Assembly: GCA_964548175.1 (NCBI GenBank)
Contig: CAZJQS010000001.1
Location: 1 to 64,000 of the forward strand
Reading direction: 5' to 3'
Source: JANQPA01 sp964548175
Lineage (GTDB): Bacteria > Bacteroidota > Bacteroidia > Chitinophagales > Saprospiraceae
DNA length: 64,000 nucleotides
The notes beneath the pieces were generated by a model. That model searched no databases, had not been told where the DNA came from, and was given only the letters and a program-made list of their open reading frames with translations. A program made the translations under genes and the position numbers. Below are positions 16,882 to 24,991 of the stretch, piece after piece (position 1 is the stretch's first letter; every line of letters begins with the position of its first letter).

Positions 16882-18758
16882 GCCATTTCTGCTTTTTCGA
16901 GCCAAAAGGAAAGTCGAGTCCCATTTTCGTAGCTGGCTTTCATGCTTCCCTGTAATTGAGCAGTTAGTAATCTAATTAGTTGAGAGCCAAAACCGGTCCC
17001 TTTTACCTCTGTATCTACTGACTGGCCGACGCCATTATCAGCGACCCGTAAGTGCAGCTTTTTATCAGCCGTTTCTTTTAAGCTCAATTCGATTTCGCCT
17101 TTTTTGTTCTCCGGGAAGGCGTATTTCAGAGCATTGGTCAATAGTTCATTTACAATCAAACCAATAGGAACTGCCGTATCCACGTCCAACTCGACGGGCT
17201 CCATATCGTATTTGATTTTAACTTTTTCATGTGCGTCAAACGCATCTAAAAGATTGTCACTAAGGTTCTGGAAATAATCTTTCATCTCTACAGAGGCCAG
17301 GTTTTCGCCCTGATACAATTTCTGGTGAATGATCCCCATAGATTGAACGCGGTTTTGGCTGGCTTCCATTACCCCTTTAGCCTCCTCATCTTTGGTTTTG
17401 ACCGATTGTAATTTTAACAAACTGGACACCATTTCCAGGTTGTTCTTTACGCGATGGTGGATCTCCTTGAGCAAGAGTTCGTTTTCTTCATTCTTGGTCT
17501 GGAGGGCGGCTGTTGTTTTTTTATTTCTGCGGAAAAAATAGAATAATCCTAAAAAAAGAATGGCTAACAACGCAGCAATACTCCAGCTGAGTAATTGTAT
17601 TCTTGCTTGTTGTTTGATCTGAAGAGCTTGCTCTGCCAGAGCCTGGTCCTTTTTGCCCGTTTCATATTTAATCAATGCCTCGGATTCAAGGTTTTCAATT
17701 TTCCCCTCAAGCATTTTGTTATAAGCATTGATGTATTTTTTGGTATGCGCTAAGGCTTTTTCATTATTGCCAATTTGCTCATAACAAATGGCGATTAGCT
17801 CATAAGGCTCCCAAATCAGATCTATATTCCTTTCTTCATAAGCCTTAATCCCCGACTCTAAATGAGGAATGGCCTCCCGATACCTGCCCAGATATTTTAA
17901 GGTCTTTCCAATTTCTGTTCGATAGGTAGCTGCTTGTTCAGGCCCAACGAGGTTTTCTACAAATTGCCAGGTGTAGATGTAATCATCCAAGGCGCGCTCA
18001 TAAGCTTTCATGCTGAGATAAGCATCGCCTCTGAAAGAAAAGGCTCTGGCCTTTATGAAGGGCTCATCGGGCAGCTTTTCCTCTACCATCGCAATGCAAC
18101 TGTCTGCCACCTCCACTGCTTTTCCGTATTCACCTAGCTGATTGTAAATTCGGATAAAATTGATCAGCACGAGCGATATACCATAATAATCCCCTCCTTT
18201 CTCCAATACTTCAATAGCCTTCCGACCGTATTTTAAACTGGGTTCAGCCTGTTCCTGGGCCATAAAAACAGAAGAGAGCGTGCGATATGCTTTTCCAATG
18301 CCCTCCTGGTCGTTTAGTTTTTCATAAATCTCCAGGGCTTTGAAGGCTGCTTCCTGTGCCTGTTCATACCTGCTCGAATTCAGATAATCGATGGTTAAAG
18401 TTCGGTAACAGGCAGCTATTTCTTTTTGGTCACCGGTTTTTAGATAATATTCCAGCTTTTTTTCACTGTGAAATAATGTAGAATCTCCTGGAAAAAGGCC
18501 ATGGAAACCAAACCAATTGGCTAGCCGGTCGTGCGCCTCAGCAATCGTTTTGTCATCCCGGGTCCAGTAGGCACGGGACAAGGTCTGAAGCGCAATTTTA
18601 TAATAGTTCGCTGGATTTTCGGTATAGGTTTGATCCAGCCAGGCCAGGACTGTGTCAATAGGCTGTTGATCGAATCTATCTGTCTGAGCCAGCAATATTC
18701 GACTCAGCAAAATAAGGGAAAGAAGCGTAAAAATTCTCATAGCTGGAAAAAGTCTCAT
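16878..18758 (-). CDS. TPR-containing sensor histidine kinase (HisKA_2 type)
   Basis: A protein of about 626 residues. It has a signal sequence (MRIFTLLSLILLSRILLAQ), a periplasmic array of about seven tetratricopeptide repeats (50-370), one TM helix (about 389-409) and a coiled-coil linker. The dimerisation box EIHHRVKNNLEMVSSLLKLQ holds the phospho-accepting His, and an HATPase_c domain follows with N-box NELLTNALKYAFPE and the glycine motif VADNGVGQ. This is the common Bacteroidota class that pairs with LytTR regulators. The start at 18758 gives a clean signal peptide, and ATG 18740 is an alternative. The stop overlaps the regulator start by 4 nt. Confidence 0.92.
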   Translation of the reverse strand: MRLFPAMRIFTLLSLILLSRILLAQTDRFDQQPIDTVLAWLDQTYTENPANYYKIALQTLSRAYWTRDDKTIAEAHDRLANWFGFHGLFPGDSTLFHSEKKLEYYLKTGDQKEIAACYRTLTIDYLNSSRYEQAQEAAFKALEIYEKLNDQEGIGKAYRTLSSVFMAQEQAEPSLKYGRKAIEVLEKGGDYYGISLVLINFIRIYNQLGEYGKAVEVADSCIAMVEEKLPDEPFIKARAFSFRGDAYLSMKAYERALDDYIYTWQFVENLVGPEQAATYRTEIGKTLKYLGRYREAIPHLESGIKAYEERNIDLIWEPYELIAICYEQIGNNEKALAHTKKYINAYNKMLEGKIENLESEALIKYETGKKDQALAEQALQIKQQARIQLLSWSIAALLAILFLGLFYFFRRNKKTTAALQTKNEENELLLKEIHHRVKNNLEMVSSLLKLQSVKTKDEEAKGVMEASQNRVQSMGIIHQKLYQGENLASVEMKDYFQNLSDNLLDAFDAHEKVKIKYDMEPVELDVDTAVPIGLIVNELLTNALKYAFPENKKGEIELSLKETADKKLHLRVADNGVGQSVDTEVKGTGFGSQLIRLLTAQLQGSMKASYENGTRLSFWLEKAEMA

Positions 18759-18899
18759 GTTTAAACACTTTTTAGCAAAGCTTGTAAAGCAAAAAGAAAA
18801 TTGCGTCTGGATCAAAGCATAAAACTACCTCTCCCTTTAAAGATACTGATCAGATATGAAAATTTAAACACATGATTCCCAAAAAAGGAAGCGACTACC

Positions 18900-19529
18900 T
18901 CAATCCATCTCTTTATCTAACTTAACAATACGCTTCACATTTCCTTCGATAGGGGACACCGATACCGTTCGACTTTCTTCTTCAACATAAAAAACATATT
19001 GACTGTTATGCCCGATCAGGTGAACGTCTAAAGTATCCCCCCCATTAAAGATCAGCTGATGATCCATCCGTAAATCGCCCTCTTCCAGTCGTTCTTTCGT
19101 TTTACTTCCGCCTCCAAGTCCATAGCCGAAATAGGCGGAAAAAATGGCAATGGCGGAATAGATCAATACCGTTCGCATTCTATTGGTCGAGCTGAAAAAC
19201 CGATCGAGCTTTTCTATGTCGCGCTTTTGCTGGTAGGCCGGCTTTCCCCGGCTTTTCAGGTGGGATTTCCTTAAATACGTAAAGACGACGAAGGTAATAA
19301 CCGGAATTAGAAAAATGACAACTGGAAAAGCCGCGCCTTTGGTCAGATAGATCAAAGGGCTCAACAGCACATCCAGCACATTGGAGTATTCTAAAATGCT
19401 AATGCCTAAAAAGCCGTAATAAATAGAGTCAGATACAATGCCCAGCAATAGCAGGTAGATGTATCCCAGGGATAAGTAGTCTTGCATGCTCCACTGACCG
19501 ACTTTCAGTAAAGGTTCGTTTTTCTCCAT
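18900..19529 (-). CDS. Hypothetical membrane protein
   Basis: A 209-residue protein of no recognised family. Three hydrophobic helices are visible: about 17-37 (GYIYLLLLGIVSDSIYYGF), 62-85 (AAFPVVIFLIPVITFVVFTY) and 118-136 (TVLIYSAIAIFSAYFGYGLG). A basic loop between the second and third contains KSRGKPAYQQKRDIEKLDRF. The C-terminal 65 residues form a beta-rich soluble tail (LIFNGGDTLDVHLIGHNSQYVFYV), probably exposed on one membrane face. It is minus-strand, upstream of the kinase by 141 bp, and may be separate from it. Confidence 0.6.
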   Translation of the reverse strand: MEKNEPLLKVGQWSMQDYLSLGYIYLLLLGIVSDSIYYGFLGISILEYSNVLDVLLSPLIYLTKGAAFPVVIFLIPVITFVVFTYLRKSHLKSRGKPAYQQKRDIEKLDRFFSSTNRMRTVLIYSAIAIFSAYFGYGLGGGSKTKERLEEGDLRMDHQLIFNGGDTLDVHLIGHNSQYVFYVEEESRTVSVSPIEGNVKRIVKLDKEMD

Positions 19530-19804
19530 GGATGTTCAATGATTACTGCACCTTTTTGGTGATCTTAACACTGGCTATAAATATAAACACATCTAGGAGA
19601 AAATGAATGGACGGGACCCTGAAGATATGCTGGAATTCGTACGTTGATTTTGTCGGCAATAATAGTTTTGGCGCTTTACCCGGAGGTGCCCAGGCAATCT
19701 GGTGCAGCTCAGCAGGAAGTTTTAGTATATTTACAGTAATCGTTTGCAGTCTTTGCAAGCGGTCAACGGATTACCGCAAATTGCTAAATACCAACGGAAT
19801 CATC

Positions 19805-21448
19805 ATGCGCTTTGTCATGCTCAGTATTTTTTGCCTCTCCGTTTCGGGTTTTCTTTCAGGACAAGGGTGTATGCCCAGCCCAGAGCCGGCCCTGTTCCTG
19901 GAAGACTTTGGCAGCGGCTCTAATCCAGGACCCGCCTTAACCCAGGGAACGACGACCTATACTTACGGCAGCATCAATACGGGCGGCTATGTAGTCTCGA
20001 ATACGACTAACCTTAACCCCAACTTCTGGCATAACGCCCTTGACCATACCCAAGGTGATACTGACGGTTACATGCTCATCTTCAACGCCTCCGAGGGACC
20101 GGGTACTTTTTACCAGAAAACGTTTATGGAGCTGTGCCCAAATACCAATTATATTTTCTCCTGCCATATCGCCAATGTGGCCGTACCCACCGCCTGTATC
20201 GGTGACAGTGAAAAACCTAATGTGGAATTTTCAGTGATCGACCCCAGATTCAGCATCGTTCAATTCAGTGCGACAACCGACGAAATCTTCTACAGCAGTC
20301 GGCTCACCTGGAAGGAATATACCATTCCGTTTCGCACCGACTCCGACCAAACAAGCGTCCTCATCCAACTGACGAATAAGGCCCGGCGCAGTTGTGGCAA
20401 TGACCTGGCGATCGATGACATCAGCCTCCGCCTCTGCAACGTGCAGCTATCGCAATCCTTCGACCTCTGTGAGCTACCGGGGGGTAGTTTAACGATAGGT
20501 CCTAATACTTATACCGAACCGGGCGCCTATCTGGATGCCTTTCCAGTTCCTAATTCCTGTAACGATACGTTAATCACGACCATACTGACCGGTACGACCA
20601 GGCGTTTTCCGACGCTCCGCTATACTTTCTGTGAGGGAGATACGCTAGAGGTCACCGGCCGACGATTCACGGCCGATACGAGTTTTGTAGATACCCTACC
20701 CGGCCCTGAGCCTAACTGTCTGCGTTTCCAGTCTTATGAGATTATTGCTCAATCGTTCCAATCTTTCCAACAGAATATTACGCTTTGCCGGGGCGACAGT
20801 CTGCGGGTGGGCAATAGCTGGTACACCAGGGCCGGTACTTATTTAGATACGCTGCCGACTCCGTCGGGATGTGACAGTGTCGTCATCACCACCATCAACA
20901 AGGGCGATATAGAAGTTGAGCTAAGCCCGTCAACTGTGGAGATAGAGGAAGGACAAAGTATTCAGTTGATGAGTTCGGTAAATTTTTCCAACAGCTATGT
21001 CTTATCCTGGCAGCCCCGGGATGCTTTTTCCTGTGTCGATTGCCCTGATCCGCTGTTGCGGCCGCCATCCTCGGGCATCTACCGGCTGATGGTCACGGAT
21101 CTGCCCTCCGGCTGTACTGATAGTGCTGCTGTACAGGTAACCGTATTGACTTGCGAGCAGGTTTTTGTGCCCAATGCGTTCAGTCCGAATGGGGATGGAA
21201 TAAATGATCACCTCAGCGTATTTACAGATAACTGCTTTTCGAGCTTGCTTTCCTGGCACATTTTTGACCGCTGGGGAACGCTGGTGTATGAAATCAGGGA
21301 GCAATCTCTGGATACTAAGTTTCTGGGCTGGGATGGCCGGATAAACGGGCAGCTTGTTGACCAGGGAGTTTATGTCTACCAGCTCATTCTGGAACGCAGG
21401 GATGGTAGTCAGAAAAAGGTGCAGGGGGATTTTATGCTTTTGCGATAG
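19805..21448 (+). CDS. T9SS type B cargo protein (gliding-motility CHU_C domain)
   Basis: A 547-residue secreted protein. The ATG at 19805 is followed directly by a signal peptide (MRFVMLSIFCLSVSGFLSG). The longer in-frame reading from 19607 has no signal and is unlikely. A carbohydrate-binding-like beta-sandwich spans about 20-210 (LFLEDFGSGSNPGPA to LAIDDISLRLC). Two Cys-containing repeats with GxYxDTLPxPxxC patterns and a short PKD-like region follow. The C-terminal about 90 residues are the CHU_C sorting domain (VFVPNAFSPNGDGINDHL, FDRWGTLVYE, GWDGRINGQ, GVYVYQLIL). T9SS should export it to the cell surface or medium. The ligand is unknown. Confidence 0.9.
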   Translation: MRFVMLSIFCLSVSGFLSGQGCMPSPEPALFLEDFGSGSNPGPALTQGTTTYTYGSINTGGYVVSNTTNLNPNFWHNALDHTQGDTDGYMLIFNASEGPGTFYQKTFMELCPNTNYIFSCHIANVAVPTACIGDSEKPNVEFSVIDPRFSIVQFSATTDEIFYSSRLTWKEYTIPFRTDSDQTSVLIQLTNKARRSCGNDLAIDDISLRLCNVQLSQSFDLCELPGGSLTIGPNTYTEPGAYLDAFPVPNSCNDTLITTILTGTTRRFPTLRYTFCEGDTLEVTGRRFTADTSFVDTLPGPEPNCLRFQSYEIIAQSFQSFQQNITLCRGDSLRVGNSWYTRAGTYLDTLPTPSGCDSVVITTINKGDIEVELSPSTVEIEEGQSIQLMSSVNFSNSYVLSWQPRDAFSCVDCPDPLLRPPSSGIYRLMVTDLPSGCTDSAAVQVTVLTCEQVFVPNAFSPNGDGINDHLSVFTDNCFSSLLSWHIFDRWGTLVYEIREQSLDTKFLGWDGRINGQLVDQGVYVYQLILERRDGSQKKVQGDFMLLR

Positions 21449-21473
21449 GTCAATCTTTAAAAATAAACTTTCC

Positions 21474-21510
21474 CGCGCCGTCGGCGCGAGAGCGTTTGTT
21501 TTTAATTTTT
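21474..21510 (+). terminator. Probable terminator after the CHU_C protein
   Basis: CGCGCC (21474-21479) pairs with GGCGCG (21483-21488), and a T-rich stretch follows within about 10 nt. It lies between convergent genes. Confidence 0.5.
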
Positions 21511-21511
21511 A

Positions 21512-22015
21512 TCACACTTCCGCTTCATCCGGTCGATACCTGGGGGCTTGCTCTTTAGTGCAATAGGGCGCTATATCCTCTTCATTTAGCTTGTGATCAA
21601 TGACACGACCGATGTGAAAGGTGTGATCGCCATTATTGATGCTTTTTTCCAGCTTGCAGGTGATGTGGCCGATCGTTCCGGGCAGGATCAAAGCATGGTC
21701 TTCTTTTTCGAAAGGCACATCATTGATCATTCGGTCTTTGACCTTTGAATCTCCGGAGAACTTTTCGATCCAGTCTTTTTTTGCTTCGGATAAAACGTGT
21801 ATGGTAAAATGCTGACTATAGTCGATGGTTTCATTCAGGTCCGCTTTCATGCCTACGGCTACTCCGACCATAGGCGGATCGAAGGAAAGCTGAGTGATCC
21901 AGTTAACGGTGGCAGCCGCCAGGTAGTCTTTTTCGCGGGTTTTTAACTCTTCCGCCGGCTTACGGGCTGTTACGATGTAATACCCGTAAGTTAATTTTTC
22001 CAGAATCGATTTCAT
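21512..22015 (-). CDS. Flavin reductase-like domain protein
   Basis: A 167-residue FMN-binding split-barrel protein of the flavin reductase (DIM6/NTAB) family, which typically reduces FMN with NAD(P)H to feed a monooxygenase. Family features are YYIVTARK near the N-terminus, NWITQLSFDPPMVGVAVGM and the downstream HFTIHVLSE. It is the downstream end of a long minus-strand run. A second, more distant flavin-reductase-like gene lies at 28598-29227. No partner monooxygenase is found in the window. Confidence 0.85.
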   Translation of the reverse strand: MKSILEKLTYGYYIVTARKPAEELKTREKDYLAAATVNWITQLSFDPPMVGVAVGMKADLNETIDYSQHFTIHVLSEAKKDWIEKFSGDSKVKDRMINDVPFEKEDHALILPGTIGHITCKLEKSINNGDHTFHIGRVIDHKLNEEDIAPYCTKEQAPRYRPDEAEV

Positions 22016-22069
22016 TTTTTATGGTTTTATATTCGATTCTGTAACTGTGTTAGCTCCGTTGATGTTCAG

Positions 22070-22207
22070 TTAGTTTATTTGAATATGTCTTTCTTCTTTT
22101 TTTCCATTGGGATTGATTATTTCAAGACTGGGATGAAAGCCAGCGTTTAGAATTTCCCTCCAGCGCTCATATTTTTTACCCAAACTCAAAGCCGGGAATG
22201 GGGACAT
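22070..22207 (-). CDS. Small ORF (45 aa) coupled to the hydrolase gene
   Basis: A 45-residue ORF that starts in a TGATG overlap with the stop codon of the upstream alpha/beta hydrolase. It begins MSPFPALSLGKKYERWREI and ends KEERHIQIN. Composition is protein-like (WREILNAGFHPSLEIINPNG), and the overlap is a classic translational-coupling arrangement, so it may be real. It has no recognised family, signal peptide or membrane segment. The alternative is a chance ORF or the remnant of a larger gene. Confidence 0.4.
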   Translation of the reverse strand: MSPFPALSLGKKYERWREILNAGFHPSLEIINPNGKKEERHIQIN

Positions 22208-23061
22208 CAAATCTCTCGTTCAAAAAAATCTTTCAGTAAATAATTCACGCTCATCGGTTTTTCCACAATCACGGCATGCCCTGCGTCGGGAATCTCCAGA
22301 TAGGTGGCGAAAGGCAAATGTTCTGCTATGGTTCTGCTGTAGTGTGGCAGTTTCAAAATATCTTTTTCTGCTGCAATGACTTGAGCAGGAAGTATTATTT
22401 TGGTCAACTCTTCCGGCGTCAGTGAAAAAGTCAGAAAAGCATCACACAATCGCTGAAAGCCGGTGAAAAAAGAGGAGGGAAGTTGTGCAAAAGCACGGCG
22501 TCTTTTTTCTACTAATCCGGCATTTTTTTCCAAAAAACGAGCACTGTAACAAAGGCCTGCAACCGAGTCGAAAAGCAGCTCAGCCGATTGCCCGGCCAGA
22601 TCTTTCCACAGTTGCACTTGCTTTTTCAGTAAAGCATCTGAATAACTGACTGAAGCTACGATGCTGAGGCTCTTTACGCGCTCAGGATGCATTTTACTGA
22701 ACAACAGCGCCACCTCGCCGCCATAGGAAGTTCCCACCAAGCGGCAGCGCTCTATTTCCAGGTGATCCAGCAAAAACAGCAGATCTTCTACATGTTGTTT
22801 CAAACTGGGAGAGGAAGGAAAGTGCGAATCGCTATAAAGCTGGCCGCGAAAATCATGGGTAAGACATAAGTGATCTCGAAAGGCCTCTGTTTGTACTTCC
22901 CAGGAATGCAAGTTCATTAAAATACCGTTCAGGAATACCACCGGCATTCCTGAACGGGTACCCTGTAATCGATAAGCGATCTGGCCACCATCGGGTAAGG
23001 TACAATAAGTTTTAGTCGAGGCCCGCTTTTTGTCCTCTACACTCTTACCGGCTTTTGTCAT
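22207..23061 (-). CDS. Alpha/beta hydrolase
   Basis: A 284-residue cytoplasmic hydrolase. The oxyanion-hole segment VVFLNGILMNLHSW is near 41-54, the nucleophile elbow GTSYGG gives S112, an acid candidate lies in IAAEKDILKL, and the catalytic His is in DAGHAVIVEKP. The closest general group is the 3-oxoadipate enol-lactonase/BioH-like esterases, but the substrate cannot be told from sequence. It lies between a lipoprotein gene and a 45-codon ORF that overlaps its stop. Confidence 0.85.
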   Translation of the reverse strand: MTKAGKSVEDKKRASTKTYCTLPDGGQIAYRLQGTRSGMPVVFLNGILMNLHSWEVQTEAFRDHLCLTHDFRGQLYSDSHFPSSPSLKQHVEDLLFLLDHLEIERCRLVGTSYGGEVALLFSKMHPERVKSLSIVASVSYSDALLKKQVQLWKDLAGQSAELLFDSVAGLCYSARFLEKNAGLVEKRRRAFAQLPSSFFTGFQRLCDAFLTFSLTPEELTKIILPAQVIAAEKDILKLPHYSRTIAEHLPFATYLEIPDAGHAVIVEKPMSVNYLLKDFFEREI

Positions 23062-23094
23062 TTTTTTTTTGGTAAAAATAAAAAAACCTGCTCA

Positions 23095-23886
23095 TTACGG
23101 CGCAGGGACGGTATTCGCTCCCTGGCTGACTCCCGATGGGTCGATATCGAAGGGCTCAGAAGAGGAAGAAGGCTCAGGAGCATTAGAAAACAATCGAAGC
23201 GCAAGATCTCTGACCTCATCAACATCTTTGATCCGGATAGTTACGACGGGCAAATCGGAAGTCGACCCGTCTGTTCTCTCTCTTACTTCCAATACCTCGA
23301 AGGCGACCAGACCAAGGTTAGCTCCCATCAGATTGCCTTCAAGAGGGGAATAGTTGATGCTGATATCGCTGTCATACACGACGGCCAGAATAGTTTTCCC
23401 TTTTAACATGGCCAGGCCTGTGGCTCTTAAAGGTGTTACCCGGGGAATCTCATCCAAAAGAACCTCCCGGTCATCGTCAGGATTTGGAGCACCCAGGCCA
23501 GGCCCTGGTGCAATAAAGTTACGGGTGCCGTTATCGGTAGGTCCGGCACTTTTCCAGGTATTCGGGATCGTTTTTAAAGCGAACCAACCTTCATCTCCCA
23601 CCTGTCCGGTATAAAGGTCTATGACTTTATCAACATTGTCTTCAAAAAAGCGAAGCGTGCGTCGCAACCCTACCTCTGCCAACTGGTCATTGACGTCGGT
23701 TTCGGAAAAATCGTTCGGCGGATTGCCGTTATCAATGCTTTCTTCGTCTATGACTAGAAAAATAGCAGAGGTTGGATCATCGTCATTATCCACTGAAGTA
23801 GAATAGTCGTCTTGTTCGCAATGGCTTAGTAAAAAAGGAATGGCCAAAATAAAGAGATAAAACAGTTTTCGGGAAATGGGTCTCAT
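23095..23886 (-). CDS. Hypothetical lipoprotein
   Basis: A lipoprotein of about 263 residues with no recognised domain. The start at 23886 gives a signal peptide MRPISRKLFYLFILAIPFLL with lipobox LLSHC. An acidic Asp/Ser-rich linker (DDYSTSVDNDDDP) follows. The body shows repeated DVNDQLAEVGLRRTLRFF-type helices and beta segments (GKTILAVVYDSDISINYSP), and a Ser/Pro/Glu-rich tail ends the protein. Probably anchored to the inner or outer membrane facing the periplasm, or surface-exposed. An in-frame ATG at 23922 lies outside the signal peptide. Function unknown. Confidence 0.65.
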   Translation of the reverse strand: MRPISRKLFYLFILAIPFLLSHCEQDDYSTSVDNDDDPTSAIFLVIDEESIDNGNPPNDFSETDVNDQLAEVGLRRTLRFFEDNVDKVIDLYTGQVGDEGWFALKTIPNTWKSAGPTDNGTRNFIAPGPGLGAPNPDDDREVLLDEIPRVTPLRATGLAMLKGKTILAVVYDSDISINYSPLEGNLMGANLGLVAFEVLEVRERTDGSTSDLPVVTIRIKDVDEVRDLALRLFSNAPEPSSSSEPFDIDPSGVSQGANTVPAP

Positions 23887-23976
23887 TGGGAATTTTTTTT
23901 TGTTAAGCAAAACAAAACTCAAGATACTTTATACTTAATCTTTTTTATCCTAGTACAGTTCTGCAATAATACTTTT

Positions 23977-24576
23977 TTAACTTTTTCCCAATTCCCTAAG
24001 AAAAGCGGGATAGCCGATGGAATGGAAAGCCTGCAGGGTCCTTAAGTCCAGCGGTAAATGGTGGAGGGCGGTAAATAGGTTCTCCCGGCTGGTGTATTTA
24101 TCCCCAAAAGCCTCCAGGCCGAAAGTGTATATCGTCCTTTCCAGAGAAGGAATGGACACTTCCGTAAATTCGACGCCGCAGCCGTCGTTCATCCATCCGT
24201 CCTTGTGGAAAGCCAATTTTCCAGGTTCTAGGATCTCGAAACTTTTCTTAAACCGTTTTTTTTCTACAGCGATCCAATCCACCAAAAGCTCAAGGTCAAT
24301 TGTATTCAGGATGTTATCTTCTTCCAGGGAACTCCACTTCATCCAGTGCTGGACGATACCAAAGGGGTGGAATTCGTCCCGGCTTGATTTGACTTTTATT
24401 TCGTGATTGCCCTCCCGAATCTTAATGCCGGTGTTATCAAGGTCTGTCCGCAGGTAGTAGTCCGTCCGCTCCGGCTCCCTTTTGCCCGGGCCTTCGGGTA
24501 AAAGCTGCTCAAAAACAGACCAAAGTGTTCCTTTTTCTTCAGCGAACCATCGGATCTCCGCACTTTTAAATAACAT
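23977..24576 (-). CDS. Hypothetical protein, possibly CYTH-like
   Basis: A 199-residue cytoplasmic protein. The N-terminal stretch begins KSAEIRWFAEE and continues with YYLRTD, GIKIREGNHEIKVKS and later VEKKRFKKSFEI. This alternation of Glu, Lys and Arg on beta-strands, with an ExKxK-like motif, resembles the CYTH/triphosphate-tunnel fold (thiamine triphosphatase, class IV adenylate cyclase, polyphosphatase). The resemblance is by eye only. It ends with a conserved-looking helical tail (TLQAFHSIGYPAFLREL). Its start lies 4 bp after the stop of the upstream membrane-protein gene (24581), suggesting a shared transcript. Confidence 0.55.
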   Translation of the reverse strand: MLFKSAEIRWFAEEKGTLWSVFEQLLPEGPGKREPERTDYYLRTDLDNTGIKIREGNHEIKVKSSRDEFHPFGIVQHWMKWSSLEEDNILNTIDLELLVDWIAVEKKRFKKSFEILEPGKLAFHKDGWMNDGCGVEFTEVSIPSLERTIYTFGLEAFGDKYTSRENLFTALHHLPLDLRTLQAFHSIGYPAFLRELGKS

Positions 24577-24580
24577 AGAT

Positions 24581-24967
24581 TTACGATTTAAATTGTTTTA
24601 GGATCCAGGTCGCCACCAATACTTCCAGCAAGCTCAGTGGAACGGCATACAGCAGCAACTCCATCGGTAATACGCCCAGGTTGCCGGTCACGACCCACAT
24701 CAACACAAAAGCCATAAACCAGCCCAGAAAGGTAGTCGATCGCAAGTCAAACTTTTTAGCTAAAATAAAAAGGGCTATGGCCAGCAGCAAAGACCAGAGG
24801 CCCCATATGGCGCCGTTGACCGGTTCGGATGGAAAAGTAAGCCCCATTTCCTCGTAATGCTCTGTCCAGTAATACTTGAATAACCATTCATTTCTGGCAA
24901 ATTCCGAAAGGCTGATCCAGATGGTGGCCAGCAAAACAGGAAGGATGGTTTGTTTAAAAGATTGCAT
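24581..24967 (-). CDS. Hypothetical four-TM membrane protein
   Basis: A 128-residue integral membrane protein with four hydrophobic segments: near 8-25, 50-68 (GAIWGLWSLLLAIALFILA), 75-95 (TTFLGWFMAFVLMWVVTGNL) and 103-125. No family recognised. It lies between the aminotransferase gene and the CYTH-like gene with 4-24 bp gaps and appears co-transcribed with them. Confidence 0.6.
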   Translation of the reverse strand: MQSFKQTILPVLLATIWISLSEFARNEWLFKYYWTEHYEEMGLTFPSEPVNGAIWGLWSLLLAIALFILAKKFDLRSTTFLGWFMAFVLMWVVTGNLGVLPMELLLYAVPLSLLEVLVATWILKQFKS

Positions 24968-24991
24968 AGGTGTTTATTTAATAATGTTGGT

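Noticed and set aside
19543..19758. 71-codon minus-strand ORF upstream of the CHU_C gene
   Set aside because: It lies in the leader/promoter region, and there is no evidence of coding.
19607..19804. N-terminal extension of the CHU_C protein
   Set aside because: A signal peptide begins exactly at the internal ATG 19805, and the extension has no such signal.
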